From NCBI GenBank assembly GCA_016218705.1, contig JACRDC010000037.1:102577-166576 (forward strand): a DNA stretch of 64,000 nt, in the 5' to 3' direction. Position 1 is the first letter of the stretch. Each line of letters opens with the position of its first letter. The notes under the pieces were generated by a model. That model was given only the letters and a program-made list of their open reading frames with translations, ran no database searches and was not told the origin of the DNA. A program made the position numbers and the translations under genes. The DNA is from Desulfarculus sp. (GTDB taxonomy: Bacteria; Desulfobacterota; Desulfarculia; Desulfarculales; Desulfarculaceae). This document shows, piece by piece, positions 11,994-19,823 of the stretch.

Positions 11994-13222
11994 CCCGCAT
12001 CCTTTTTGTGGACGACGAGCCCAACATCCTCGACGGCCTGCGGCGCATGCTCAGGGACATGCGCCACAAGTGGGACATGTCCTTCGTCAGCAGCGGGGCC
12101 GAGGCCCTCAAGGTCCTGGCTCAGGAGCGCTACGATATCATCGTCAGCGACATGCGCATGCCGGTGATTGACGGGGCCATGCTCCTGGCCCAGGTGCGCA
12201 AGCTCTACCCGCACATGGCCCGCATCATCCTCTCGGGCCATTCGGAGAGAAAGGCCATCATGCAGTCGGTGCGCCTGGCCCACCAATACCTGGCCAAGCC
12301 CTGCGACCCCGACAAGCTTAAAAGGGTGCTCCAGCAGACCGCGGCCATGCGCTCGCTGCTTTCCCGCGATAACCTCATAAGCATGGTGGCCCAGATCGAG
12401 TCCCTGCCGCCCCTGCCCCATGCCTACTCCCGCCTGCTGGAGGCCCTGGATTCAGATGACTCCAGCCTGGAGAGCATCGGTGACCTGATCTCCCAGGACA
12501 TGGGCATGGCCACCACGGTGCTCAAGCTGGTCAATAGCGCCTTTTTTGGTCTTCCCCACCAGGTTGCCAGCCCGGCCCAGGCCGTGGGACTGTTGGGCCT
12601 GGACGTCATCAAGGGCCTGGTGCTCTCCCAGGGGCTATTTCAGGCCTACGACACCATACGCGTGCCGGGCATGTCCTTTCAGGAGCTGTGGCGCCACTGC
12701 CTGGCCGTGGGGGGCTTCGCCCGGCGCATCGTGCAGATGGAAGGAGGGGGCAAACCCTTGGCCGACGGCGCCTTCATCGCTGGCATACTGCACGACGTGG
12801 GCAAGCTGGTGCTGGCCACGGTGGCGCCCCAGGAATACGCCCAGGTGATCCAGACGGTGCGCCAGCAGGGCCGGCCGGTGTCGGTGGTGGAGCGCGAGGT
12901 GCTGGGCGCCACCCACGGCGAGGCCGGCGCCTATCTCATGGGTCTGTGGGGGCTGCATGAGGGGGTGGTGGGGGCCATCGCCGCCCACAACCACCCCGAG
13001 TACACCGCGGCCCTGGGCGGCGGCAGCGGCCGGCTGACATTGGCCGCGGTGCACGCGGCCAATGTCTTCGAGCGCGAGATACACGTCATCAACCCGCAGT
13101 ACGCCCTGCCCAAGCTGGACCGCGGTTTCCTGGCCGAGGCCAACATGGCCGCCAAGGCCAGCGCCTGGCGCCAGGCCTGTGAGGAAATATCAACCCCCGA
13201 GGGGGCCCATGGAACAGACTAA
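11990..13222 (+). CDS. Response regulator with HDOD domain
   Basis: A 410-residue protein: a receiver (4-118; VDDEPNI, IIVSDMRMP, LAKPCD) followed by an HDOD domain (about 140-335). The HDOD signature is seen in SLPPLPHAYSRLL, the DMGMATTVLKLVNSA helix and ILHDVGKLVL. HDOD domains are related to HD phosphohydrolases but usually act as signalling or scaffolding modules, for example in chemotaxis, motility or c-di-GMP networks. This one keeps HD in LHDVGK, so loss of catalysis cannot be assumed. It overlaps the upstream kinase gene by four bases and the next regulator by 14. Confidence 0.92.
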   Translation: MTRILFVDDEPNILDGLRRMLRDMRHKWDMSFVSSGAEALKVLAQERYDIIVSDMRMPVIDGAMLLAQVRKLYPHMARIILSGHSERKAIMQSVRLAHQYLAKPCDPDKLKRVLQQTAAMRSLLSRDNLISMVAQIESLPPLPHAYSRLLEALDSDDSSLESIGDLISQDMGMATTVLKLVNSAFFGLPHQVASPAQAVGLLGLDVIKGLVLSQGLFQAYDTIRVPGMSFQELWRHCLAVGGFARRIVQMEGGGKPLADGAFIAGILHDVGKLVLATVAPQEYAQVIQTVRQQGRPVSVVEREVLGATHGEAGAYLMGLWGLHEGVVGAIAAHNHPEYTAALGGGSGRLTLAAVHAANVFEREIHVINPQYALPKLDRGFLAEANMAAKASAWRQACEEISTPEGAHGTD

Positions 13223-14411
13223 GCCAGCCGAAAAGATACTGTTCGTTGACGACGACCCCAACATCCTGGCCTCCTTTCTGCGCCAACTGCGCCGCAACTT
13301 CGCGGTGGACACGGCCCTGGGGGGCGCCTTGGGTTTGGAGATGGTCGCCAACCAGGGCCCCTACGCCGTGGTGGTCTCGGACTTCAAGATGCCGGGCATG
13401 GACGGCGTGCAGTTGCTCAACCACCTGCGGGAGCAGGCGCCCGACACCGTGCGCATCCTGCTCACCGGCTACGCCGACGTGGATACCTCCATCCGGGCGG
13501 TGAACGAGGGCAACATCTTTCGCCTGCTGACCAAGCCCATAGACACCGAGGGCCTGGTGCGGGCCTTGGTGGCCGGCATAAAGCAGTACCGGCTGATCAA
13601 TGCCGAACGTGAGCTTCTGCAGAAAACCCTGGCCGGCACGATCAGGGTGCTTACGGAGCTGCTATCCCTGCTCAACCCCGAGGCCCTGGGGCGTTCCTGC
13701 CGCATTCGCGAGTTGGTGGCAGGTATCGCGCGCGGCATGGGGCTGCCCCTGGAGTGGACCCTGGATTCGGCGGCCATGCTCTGTCAACTGGGCATGGTGA
13801 TGATGCCGCCCGAGGCCCTGCAAAGGGTCCTTTCCGGCCAAGAGTTGAAGGGCGAGGACCTCCAGCTATATGACATGCATCCCATGGTCGCCGCCGACCT
13901 GGTGAGGCATATCCCCCGCCTCGAGGAGGTGGCGCGCATAATCACCTTCCAAGAGAAGCGCTACGATGGCTCCGGGCCTCCTCCGGCGGCCACCGAGTCC
14001 GGCGAGGACATCCCCCTGGAGTCGCGCATCCTCAAGGTGGCCCTGGACTATGATCTCCTGTTTTCCCAGACCGGCAACCCCCAAGAGGCCATGCAAACCA
14101 TGCGAGGCCGCAAGGGCTGGTACGACCGCAAGGTCTTGCAGGCCTTGGGCGAGCGATTGGCCCAGAGCAAGATGGGCAATGTTCGCCTGGTCAATATCAA
14201 GGACCTTACCGAAAACATGGTGCTGGCCGAGGACGTGCTGGCCGAGGATGGCCGTGTGCTGGTACCCCGCGGGTATCAGGTCACCCGTCTGCTGGTGGCG
14301 CACCTGCTCAACTTCCAGAAAAGCCTGGGCGTGGTGGAGCCGCTCAAGGTGGAAACCCAGGCCAATGAAGCAGGGCAGGCAACAGAGGTTTCGGCAGAGC
14401 CGCGGCCATGA
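13209..14411 (+). CDS. Response regulator with degenerate HD-GYP-like domain
   Basis: A 400-residue protein starting at an ATG preceded by GAGGGGG, overlapping the previous gene by 14 bp. The receiver (11-125) is complete (VDDDPNI, VVSDFKMPG, LTKPID). The second half aligns by eye with HD-GYP proteins but the catalytic signature is eroded: the HDxGK position reads LCQLGMV, the HHE position reads FQEKRYDGSG, and GYP becomes GPP. Only one matching His (MHPMVAADL) is left. A further ~90 residues at the C terminus (NIKDLTENMVLAEDV) match a linker region seen in some HD-GYP regulators. It is probably a catalytically dead paralogue acting as a partner or c-di-GMP receptor; this is inference. Confidence 0.87.
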   Translation: MEQTKPAEKILFVDDDPNILASFLRQLRRNFAVDTALGGALGLEMVANQGPYAVVVSDFKMPGMDGVQLLNHLREQAPDTVRILLTGYADVDTSIRAVNEGNIFRLLTKPIDTEGLVRALVAGIKQYRLINAERELLQKTLAGTIRVLTELLSLLNPEALGRSCRIRELVAGIARGMGLPLEWTLDSAAMLCQLGMVMMPPEALQRVLSGQELKGEDLQLYDMHPMVAADLVRHIPRLEEVARIITFQEKRYDGSGPPPAATESGEDIPLESRILKVALDYDLLFSQTGNPQEAMQTMRGRKGWYDRKVLQALGERLAQSKMGNVRLVNIKDLTENMVLAEDVLAEDGRVLVPRGYQVTRLLVAHLLNFQKSLGVVEPLKVETQANEAGQATEVSAEPRP

Positions 14412-15418
14412 GCGAAAGAATTCTACTGGTTGACGACGACCATAACCTGCTGTTGGCCATGCAGCGGGTGCTGGGCGCCAAGTATGACCTGGCCCTGGCC
14501 CCCGGCGGCGAGCAGGCCTTGGAGCGCCTGGCCCGGGACGCGCCTTACGCCGTGCTCATCACCGACCTGCGCATGCCGGGCATGGATGGCATCACCCTGC
14601 TGGAGCAGGCCCAGCGGGTCTCGCCCGACACGGTGCGCATCGTGCTCTCCGGCTACGGCGACCTGGACCAGGTGATGCAGGCCATCAACGAGGGCTACAT
14701 CTTCCGCTTCCTTACCAAGCCCGCCACGCCCCAGCAACTGGAGAAGACCATCCAGGCGGCCCTGGAGCAGCACCAGCGGGTGCTGGCCGCCCGCGAGACC
14801 CACAGCCTGAAAAGACTCAAGGAGGCCCTGGAAAACGTGGTGCTGGGCTTCACCCGCCTGGTGGAGGCCCGCGACCCCTACACCGCCGGCCACCAGGAGC
14901 GGGTCTGCCAATTGGCCGTGGCCCTGTCACAGGGGCTGGGGCTATCCGAGGACCAGGTGGCCTGCGTGCGCCTGGCCGCCCTGATCCACGACCTGGGCAA
15001 GGTCTACGTGCCCTCTGAGTTCCTCAACCGCCCCGGCCGGCTCACCCAGGCCGAGATGGGCATCATCCGCACCCACCCCCAGGTGGGCTGCGAGATCATG
15101 CGCCCCCTGGATTTCCAGTGGCCCATGAGCCAGATAGTGCTGCAACACCACGAGCGCCTGGACGGCTCGGGCTATCCCCAGGGGCTCAAGGGCGAGGGGA
15201 TATTGCTGGAGGCGCGCATCATCGCCGTGGCCGACGTGGTGGAGGCCATGTCCTCCCACCGGCCCTACCGGCCCAGCCGGGGCCTGCAAGGGGCCTTGCG
15301 GGAGATCGGCGACCAGCGGGGCTGCCTGTACGACCCCGTGGTGGTGGATGCCTGCCTGGAGCTGTTCCAGGGCCAGGGCTGGCGCTTCGAGCGCCAGGAC
15401 CAGTGGCAGGAGCAGTAG
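14408..15418 (+). CDS. Response regulator with HD-GYP phosphodiesterase domain (second copy)
   Basis: A 336-residue RpfG-like protein closing the signalling operon. The receiver (4-120) has VDDDHN, LITDLRMPGMDG and LTKPA. After a helical linker the HD-GYP domain (150-320) shows GHQERV, IHDLGKVYVP, THPQVG, HHERLDGSGYPQG and AVADVVEAM, all consistent with an active cyclic di-GMP phosphodiesterase. It overlaps the degenerate homologue upstream by ATGA, so an active and an inactive copy are translated side by side. The stop codon at 15416-15418 runs straight into a hairpin-rich repeat whose first stem (GGGCAAAA/TTTTGCCC) could serve as its terminator. Confidence 0.95.
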   Translation: MSERILLVDDDHNLLLAMQRVLGAKYDLALAPGGEQALERLARDAPYAVLITDLRMPGMDGITLLEQAQRVSPDTVRIVLSGYGDLDQVMQAINEGYIFRFLTKPATPQQLEKTIQAALEQHQRVLAARETHSLKRLKEALENVVLGFTRLVEARDPYTAGHQERVCQLAVALSQGLGLSEDQVACVRLAALIHDLGKVYVPSEFLNRPGRLTQAEMGIIRTHPQVGCEIMRPLDFQWPMSQIVLQHHERLDGSGYPQGLKGEGILLEARIIAVADVVEAMSSHRPYRPSRGLQGALREIGDQRGCLYDPVVVDACLELFQGQGWRFERQDQWQEQ

Positions 15419-15527
15419 GGCAAAAGCGTGATTTTGCCCGGTCTCCCGGGCGCTTACGCGCCCGGCGGGCCGTCCATGGCCCGCATGCCAAGTTGCGGTC
15501 AAACTATTCGTTTGATCGCAACTTGGT
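15418..15527. repeat. Multi-hairpin dispersed repeat, variant copy 3
   Basis: Four consecutive stems: GGGCAAAA/TTTTGCCC (15418-15439), CCGGGCGC/GCGCCCGG (15446-15465), GCGGGCC/GGCCCGC (15465-15484) and CCAAGTTGCG/CGCAACTTGG (15488-15527). The 21 bases at 15464-15484 are the exact reverse complement of 2201-2221 in copy 1. The other hairpins differ in sequence but keep the serial-hairpin layout. It sits between the convergent signalling operon and FTR-like gene and may terminate one or both. Confidence 0.7.
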
Positions 15528-15558
15528 ATTATGCCCCCGGAACGCCAGCCCCCGCTGG

Positions 15559-15891
15559 TTAGTAGGGCAGCTTGCCGGCGGGGCGGCGCTCGGGCACGTA
15601 GAGATGCTCCGCCCGGCCCTGGTTCCAGGCCTCGCTGACATAGAGGTTGCAGTAGCAACTGCCGAACTCGGCCACGTCCGGGGCGCGGTACAGACAGGGG
15701 CAGATGATGTCCTGGTCCTTTTCGCGGTCGCCGGAGGCCAGGCGGCAGGGGCAGCACATATAGCCGTAGCGCTCCTTGTTGATAAGAAGCGCCTCCAAGA
15801 GCTCCATGGTATGGCCCAGGTCGCTGTTGAATAAATAGCCCTTGGCCCCCTGGGTCTCCTTGAGCATCTCGTACAGTTCTTGCGCGGTCAT
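15559..15891 (-). CDS. Ferredoxin-thioredoxin reductase catalytic-chain-like protein
   Basis: A 110-residue protein of the FTR beta-chain family, which in its best-known form uses a [4Fe-4S] cluster and a nearby disulfide to pass electrons from ferredoxin to thioredoxin. The cysteine pattern of the family is complete: CCPCR near residue 46, CPCLY near 64, and a GSCYCNLYVS stretch near 78 in place of the usual CHC. The ATG at 15889-15891 overlaps the stop of the upstream glutaredoxin-like gene, so the two are translationally coupled. No variable alpha chain is present, as usual outside cyanobacteria and plastids. The electron-accepting partner is plausibly the adjacent glutaredoxin-like protein; that link is inferred. 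Confidence 0.87.
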   Translation of the reverse strand: MTAQELYEMLKETQGAKGYLFNSDLGHTMELLEALLINKERYGYMCCPCRLASGDREKDQDIICPCLYRAPDVAEFGSCYCNLYVSEAWNQGRAEHLYVPERRPAGKLPY

Positions 15892-16136
15892 AGCCCCAGC
15901 AGCTCCCGTATCTCTTTTTCCTTGAAGCCCACGATCACCTTGTCGCCGATGACCAGGGTGGGGAAGGACAGGCTGGGGTTGTACTTGCGCACCTCGGCGA
16001 TGACCTCGTCCTTCTGGTCCAGGGGGCACAGGTCCACCTCCACGCAGTCGTAATGGACCTGGTTTTCATCCAGGAACTTGCGGGTGTTCTTGCAGTGGCT
16101 GCAGGTGCTTAGCGCGAAGAGCTTGATGGGAGGCAT
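15888..16136 (-). CDS. Glutaredoxin-like thiol oxidoreductase, 82 aa
   Basis: A small thioredoxin-fold protein with an N-terminal beta strand IKLFALS followed by the active site TCSHCKNT (Cys at 12 and 15), then a cis-Pro region SFPTLVIGD and a C-terminal GFKEKEIRELL helix. CSHC is an unusual dithiol site compared with CPYC of classical glutaredoxins; such variants are common in anaerobes. The gene is coupled by a four-base overlap to the FTR-like gene, an arrangement suggesting that the FTR-like protein reduces it. It diverges from the Memo-like gene across about 275 bp. The physiological substrate is unknown. Confidence 0.88.
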   Translation of the reverse strand: MPPIKLFALSTCSHCKNTRKFLDENQVHYDCVEVDLCPLDQKDEVIAEVRKYNPSLSFPTLVIGDKVIVGFKEKEIRELLGL

Positions 16137-16411
16137 GGAGGCGGCTTCCTTTCTTGGACGGCGCGAGTATGATTGGGGCGGGGCAGGGGCGCGTTCAACG
16201 CGAGCCGGTTTTGCGGGGGCTCGTCAGCTGGGCGGCCCAAGGGCCACGGCCCGCCGGGGCCTGCCAGTGCATGTTGTTTTATATTAACCAATGCCCCGGC
16301 GGCTTACAACCGGCCTCGGCTTGCCGGCTGTCCGGGGCTGTGCTAATCCTATTATCAGCGGCGGGGGACAGATCATATCCCCCGACGCCCAAGCCCAAAC
16401 GGAGGCATCAG

Positions 16412-17215
16412 ATGCTGCGTCAACCAGCCGTGGCCGGGCAGTTCTACCCTGGCAACGCCGCTCAATTGAAGGCCATGGTCCAGGGCTTTCTGGACCCCCA
16501 GGCCGCGCCCCAGCCGGCGCTCTTGGCCATCAGCCCCCACGCCGGCTACATCTACTCCGGGGGCACGGCGGGCAAGGTGCTCTCCCAGGTTAATGTCCCC
16601 CGGCGGGTGGTGGTGGTGGGACCCAACCACCGGGGCACCGGCCATGGCGCGGCGGTGATGAGCCGGGGCCAGTGGCAGACCCCTCTGGGCACCGTGGCCC
16701 TGGACGCCGACCTGGGCGGCCAGCTCCTGGGCCGGTGCAGCCTCCTGGCCGAGGACGCCGCCGCCCATATGTTCGAGCATTCGCTTGAGGTTCAGGTGCC
16801 ATTCCTGCAAATGCTGCAACCCGAGCTGACCCTGCTGCCCATCTGTCTGTCTTTTTTGTCTTTCAGCGAGTGCCGCCAGATTGGCAACTCCCTGGCCCAG
16901 GCTATCCGGGCCGTTGACGAGCCGGTCTTGATGGTGGCCAGCACCGACATGACCCACTACGAGAGCGCTTCCGCCGCCCAGGAGAAGGACTCCCAGGCCC
17001 TGGAGCGCATCCTGGCCCTGGATGCCCAGGGGCTGTTTGACACGGTGCGCGGCCAGGGCATCACCATGTGCGGGGTCTTGCCCACCACGGTCTGCCTGGT
17101 GGCGGCGATCGCCCTGGGCGCCACCAGCGCCCGCCTGGTGCAGTACACCCACAGCGGCATGGTCACCGGCGACCACCAGCAGGTGGTGGGCTACGCGGGG
17201 CTGATAGTCAGCTAA
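16412..17215 (+). CDS. amrB: AmmeMemoRadiSam system protein B (Memo family)
   Basis: A 267-residue Memo-family protein related to class III extradiol dioxygenases. Start at the ATG after GGAGG (16401-16405). Family motifs: an RQPAVAGQFYPG opening, SPHAGYIYSGGTAGKV near 35, VVVGPNHRGTGH near 65, FEHSLEVQVPFLQ, and STDMTHYE near 180; the His residues of SPHAG, GPNHRG and DMTHY are the predicted metal-site ligands. The usual AMMECR1 and radical SAM partners are not adjacent in this window, so the symbol follows family membership only. The function of the system is not settled; a role in a radical SAM modification is the general idea. Flanking genes (glutaredoxin, IscU-like) hint at redox or Fe-S chemistry. 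Confidence 0.88.
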   Translation: MLRQPAVAGQFYPGNAAQLKAMVQGFLDPQAAPQPALLAISPHAGYIYSGGTAGKVLSQVNVPRRVVVVGPNHRGTGHGAAVMSRGQWQTPLGTVALDADLGGQLLGRCSLLAEDAAAHMFEHSLEVQVPFLQMLQPELTLLPICLSFLSFSECRQIGNSLAQAIRAVDEPVLMVASTDMTHYESASAAQEKDSQALERILALDAQGLFDTVRGQGITMCGVLPTTVCLVAAIALGATSARLVQYTHSGMVTGDHQQVVGYAGLIVS

Positions 17216-17324
17216 ACACAACCCAGACCTGGCCAGGCGGGATGGCAGGGTGTACCTTTGCCCCCAAAAGCCAGGGGATTGCACCCCGGCAGACCAACCC
17301 AAACAAGTGGCAGGGTCAAACAAC

Positions 17325-17783
17325 TTGAGCAGGGACGACAACAAGCAGACCGCCCCGGTCACCCGCGAACGGATCACCCCGGAGCTTTCCGACGCCTTCC
17401 TGACCCACGGGCTGACCCCCAGCAACCTGGGCATGCTGCCCCAGCCCGACGGCTTTGCCCAGCCCAGGGCCGACGGCTCCTGCAACGACGTCATCGAGCT
17501 GTACCTGAGGGTGCGCGATGGGGTCATCATTGACGCCCGCTACATGACCGAGGGCTGCCTGCACACCGTGGCCTGCGGCAGCGCGCTCACCACCCTGATA
17601 AAGGGAAAAAGCGTGGAGCAGGCCTACCAACTGGAGGCCGAGGACATCGCCGCCGAGCTGGGCGGCCTGGACCCGGCCCACATGCACTGCGCCGATCTGG
17701 CGCTGAAGACCCTGCGCCACGCCCTCCAGGACTACTACGAGAAGCGCCGCTCGCCCTGGCAGAAGCTCTACGACAAGACCTGA
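17325..17783 (+). CDS. IscU/NifU-N-like iron-sulfur scaffold protein
   Basis: About 152 residues. The core matches the IscU fold: GSCNDVIELYLRV near 57, DARYMTEGCLHTVACGSALTTL (read in two parts) near 75-95, and HMHCADLALKTLRHAL near 125, which supply the three conserved Cys ligands (GSC, GC, HC). The TTG at 17325 is preferred because CAGGG lies nine bases upstream and the residues before it look unconserved; an in-frame GTG at 17250 is the alternative. It is a variant scaffold with an N-terminal extension RERITPELSDAF and no neighbouring IscS, so it may serve a subset of targets. gltX follows about 100 bp downstream. Confidence 0.82.
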   Translation: MSRDDNKQTAPVTRERITPELSDAFLTHGLTPSNLGMLPQPDGFAQPRADGSCNDVIELYLRVRDGVIIDARYMTEGCLHTVACGSALTTLIKGKSVEQAYQLEAEDIAAELGGLDPAHMHCADLALKTLRHALQDYYEKRRSPWQKLYDKT

Positions 17784-17887
17784 GCCTTGTCCCGGCCTTG
17801 AAACTCCGCCCGGCTTGCCAGCCCGTCCGGGGCGTGCTAAACCTGGGCCGTCAAAAATTGAGTAAGCCCTCCAACCTGGGTAGCCCC

Positions 17888-19315
17888 ATGCCGCAGCAAG
17901 ACGACCAGACCCCTCGGGTGCGCACCCGCTTCCCACCCTCGCCCACCGGGGCCCTGCACCTGGGGGGCGCGCGCACGGCCCTGTTCAACTGGCTCTTCGC
18001 CCGCCACCACGGCGGCGACTTTGTCTTCCGCCTGGAGGACACCGACCGCCAGCGCTCCCGGGACGAGCACGTGGAGTCCATCGTGCGGGCCATGCACTGG
18101 CTGGGCCTGGACTGGGACGAAGGCCCCTTTTACCAGAGCCGGCGCTTTGACCGCTACCGCGAGGCCATCGAGCAGATGCTGGCCCAGGACCGGGCCTACT
18201 GGTGCCACTGCCCACCCGAGCGCTTGCAACAGGTGCGCGAGGCCGCCCTGGCCAGCGGCGGCAAGCCCATGTACGACGGCGCCTGCCGCGAGAAGGGCCT
18301 GGGGCCGGCCGATGGCGCGGTGGTGCGCTTCAAGGGGCCGCGCCAGGGGCACACCGGCTGGAGGGACCTGGTCAAGGGCGCCATCAGCTTCGACAACGCC
18401 GAGCTGGACGACCTGGTGATCTTTCGCTCCGACGGCTCGCCCACCTATCACCTGGCCGTGGTGGTGGACGACGTGGACATGAAGATCACCCACGTCATCC
18501 GGGGTGACGACCACATCTCCAACACCCCGCGCCAGATACTGCTCTACCAGGCCCTGGACAGCGCCACGCCCCAGTTCGGCCACGTGCCCATGATCCTGGG
18601 CCACGACAAGACCAAGCTCTCCAAGCGCCACGGGGCCACGGCGGTGATCGCCTACCAGGACATGGGCTACCTGCCCGAGGCCATGCTCAACGCCCTGGCC
18701 CGCCTGGGCTGGTCCCATGGCGACCAGGAGATATTCAGCCGTGACGAGTTGATCGCCCTGTTCAACTTGGAGAGCGTGGGCAAGGGCGCGGCGGTCTTCG
18801 ACCCCGACAAGCTCCTGCATCTCAACGCCCACTGGATACAGCAGAGCACCCCGGAACGCCTGGCGGCGGCCCTGCCGCCCTTCCTGGCCCAGCGGGGCAT
18901 CATGGCCCATGACCAGGCCACCCTACTGGCGGCCATGCCCCATCTGACCCCCCGGGCCAAGACCCTGCTGGAGCTGGCCGACTGGGCCGAGCCCTTCCTG
19001 GTGGAGGCGGTGGCCTTTGACCCCCAGGCCCGCGCCAAGTTCCTGGTGCCGGCCAACGCGGTGGTGCTGCAACGGGTGTCCGAGATGGTTGAGGGCCTGG
19101 GCGTGGCCGACGGCGCCGCCCTGGAGGCTGGTTTCAAGGACCTGGCCGCCCAGTTGGGCCTGAAACTGGGGGGGGTGGCCCAGCCGGTGCGCGTGGCGCT
19201 CACCGGCCGCGCCGCCAGCCCGGGCATCTTCGAGGTCATGGCCATCCTGGGCGGCCAGCGCACCCTGGCCCGCCTGGGGCGCGCCCTGGAAATGACCACA
19301 TCCCCGGGGGCTTAA
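17888..19315 (+). CDS. gltX: Glutamyl-tRNA synthetase
   Basis: A 475-residue class I synthetase that charges tRNA-Glu. The HIGH signature is PSPTGALHLGGART near residue 15 and the KMSKS signature is TKLSKRHGA near 242, with an anticodon-binding domain at the C terminus ending in a LGGQRTLARLGRAL helix. The ATG at 17888 fits the family start; upstream in-frame codons give no family sequence. It stands directly before tRNA-Gln and tRNA-Glu, an apt grouping: many bacteria without GlnRS use a non-discriminating GluRS on both tRNAs followed by GatCAB. Whether this enzyme is non-discriminating cannot be read from the sequence. Confidence 0.97.
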   Translation: MPQQDDQTPRVRTRFPPSPTGALHLGGARTALFNWLFARHHGGDFVFRLEDTDRQRSRDEHVESIVRAMHWLGLDWDEGPFYQSRRFDRYREAIEQMLAQDRAYWCHCPPERLQQVREAALASGGKPMYDGACREKGLGPADGAVVRFKGPRQGHTGWRDLVKGAISFDNAELDDLVIFRSDGSPTYHLAVVVDDVDMKITHVIRGDDHISNTPRQILLYQALDSATPQFGHVPMILGHDKTKLSKRHGATAVIAYQDMGYLPEAMLNALARLGWSHGDQEIFSRDELIALFNLESVGKGAAVFDPDKLLHLNAHWIQQSTPERLAAALPPFLAQRGIMAHDQATLLAAMPHLTPRAKTLLELADWAEPFLVEAVAFDPQARAKFLVPANAVVLQRVSEMVEGLGVADGAALEAGFKDLAAQLGLKLGGVAQPVRVALTGRAASPGIFEVMAILGGQRTLARLGRALEMTTSPGA

Positions 19316-19322
19316 AAAGAAC

Positions 19323-19351
19323 TTGACGCCCGGCGGATCATCCGATAAAAA
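19323..19351 (+). promoter_or_regulatory. Sigma-70-type promoter for the tRNA pair
   Basis: TTGACG (19323-19328), a 17-base spacer, then TAAAAA (19346-19351). This places a start site near 19358, a few bases before tRNA-Gln. The -35 is one base off consensus and the spacing is optimal. Confidence 0.65.
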
Positions 19352-19366
19352 CAGGTTTCCGAGCAC

Positions 19367-19440
19367 TGGGGGATCGTCTAACGGCAGGACTGCAGACTCT
19401 GGATCTGCCTATCAAGGTTCGAATCCTTGTCCCCCAGCCA
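19367..19440 (+). tRNA. tRNA-Gln (anticodon CTG)
   Basis: A 74-base cloverleaf. The acceptor TGGGGGA pairs with TCCCCCA, discriminator G, encoded CCA. The anticodon stem GCAGA/TCTGC encloses the loop CTCTGGA, giving anticodon CTG, and the T-arm contains GGTTCGAATCC. It follows the promoter at 19323-19351 and precedes tRNA-Glu by 20 bases. Confidence 0.95.
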
Positions 19441-19460
19441 AGGTTTTGGTGAAACACCGC

Positions 19461-19536
19461 GGTCCCATCGTCTAGCGGTCTAGGATATCGGCCTCTCACG
19501 CCGAAGACACGGGTTCGAGTCCCGTTGGGACTGCCA
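19461..19536 (+). tRNA. tRNA-Glu (anticodon CTC)
   Basis: A 76-base cloverleaf with encoded CCA. The acceptor GGTCCCA pairs with TGGGACT, the anticodon stem TCGGC/GCCGA encloses CTCTCAC with anticodon CTC, and the T-arm is GGGTTCGAGTCCC. Its 3' part from 19490 is duplicated at 25717-25764, marking it as the attachment site of the following island. The gene stays intact. Confidence 0.96.
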
Positions 19537-19537
19537 A
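19490..19537. repeat. attL-like direct repeat (inside tRNA-Glu)
   Basis: 48 bases, beginning GGCCTCTCACGCC and ending in GGGACTGCCAA, identical to 25717-25764. Identity stops abruptly on both sides (preceding base C versus A, following base G versus A). Confidence 0.88.
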
Positions 19538-19581
19538 GTTATATCGGGCAGTTAACAGTATAACCTCGGTTGCGAATAGCG

Positions 19582-19622
19582 GGCGAAACCGTTTCCCGGA
19601 AACGGTTTCGCCTTCTTTTTTT
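19582..19622 (+). terminator. Rho-independent terminator after the tRNA pair
   Basis: GGCGAAACCGTTT pairs perfectly with AAACGGTTTCGCC (13 bp, loop CCCGG), followed by TTCTTTTTTT. It is the strongest intrinsic terminator in the window. It lies inside the island, 45 bp after the tRNA, so the island brought its own terminator for the tRNA transcript. Confidence 0.92.
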
Positions 19623-19823
19623 AGCCATTCCAGCGGGCCGTACGTATAACCAGTGGAGTATATTATAAAATTAAAGCATCCCTTTCCAGTTGGTAAGCGG
19701 CGGGCGTGGACGATGTCCTTGGCTAGCGCAAAAAGCCTGTGATTACGGGGAGATGTTTTTAATGCTTGACGGTTATTTGCTATATTGCATATTAAATGCA
19801 AAACTACAAAACGAAGGCTGGCT

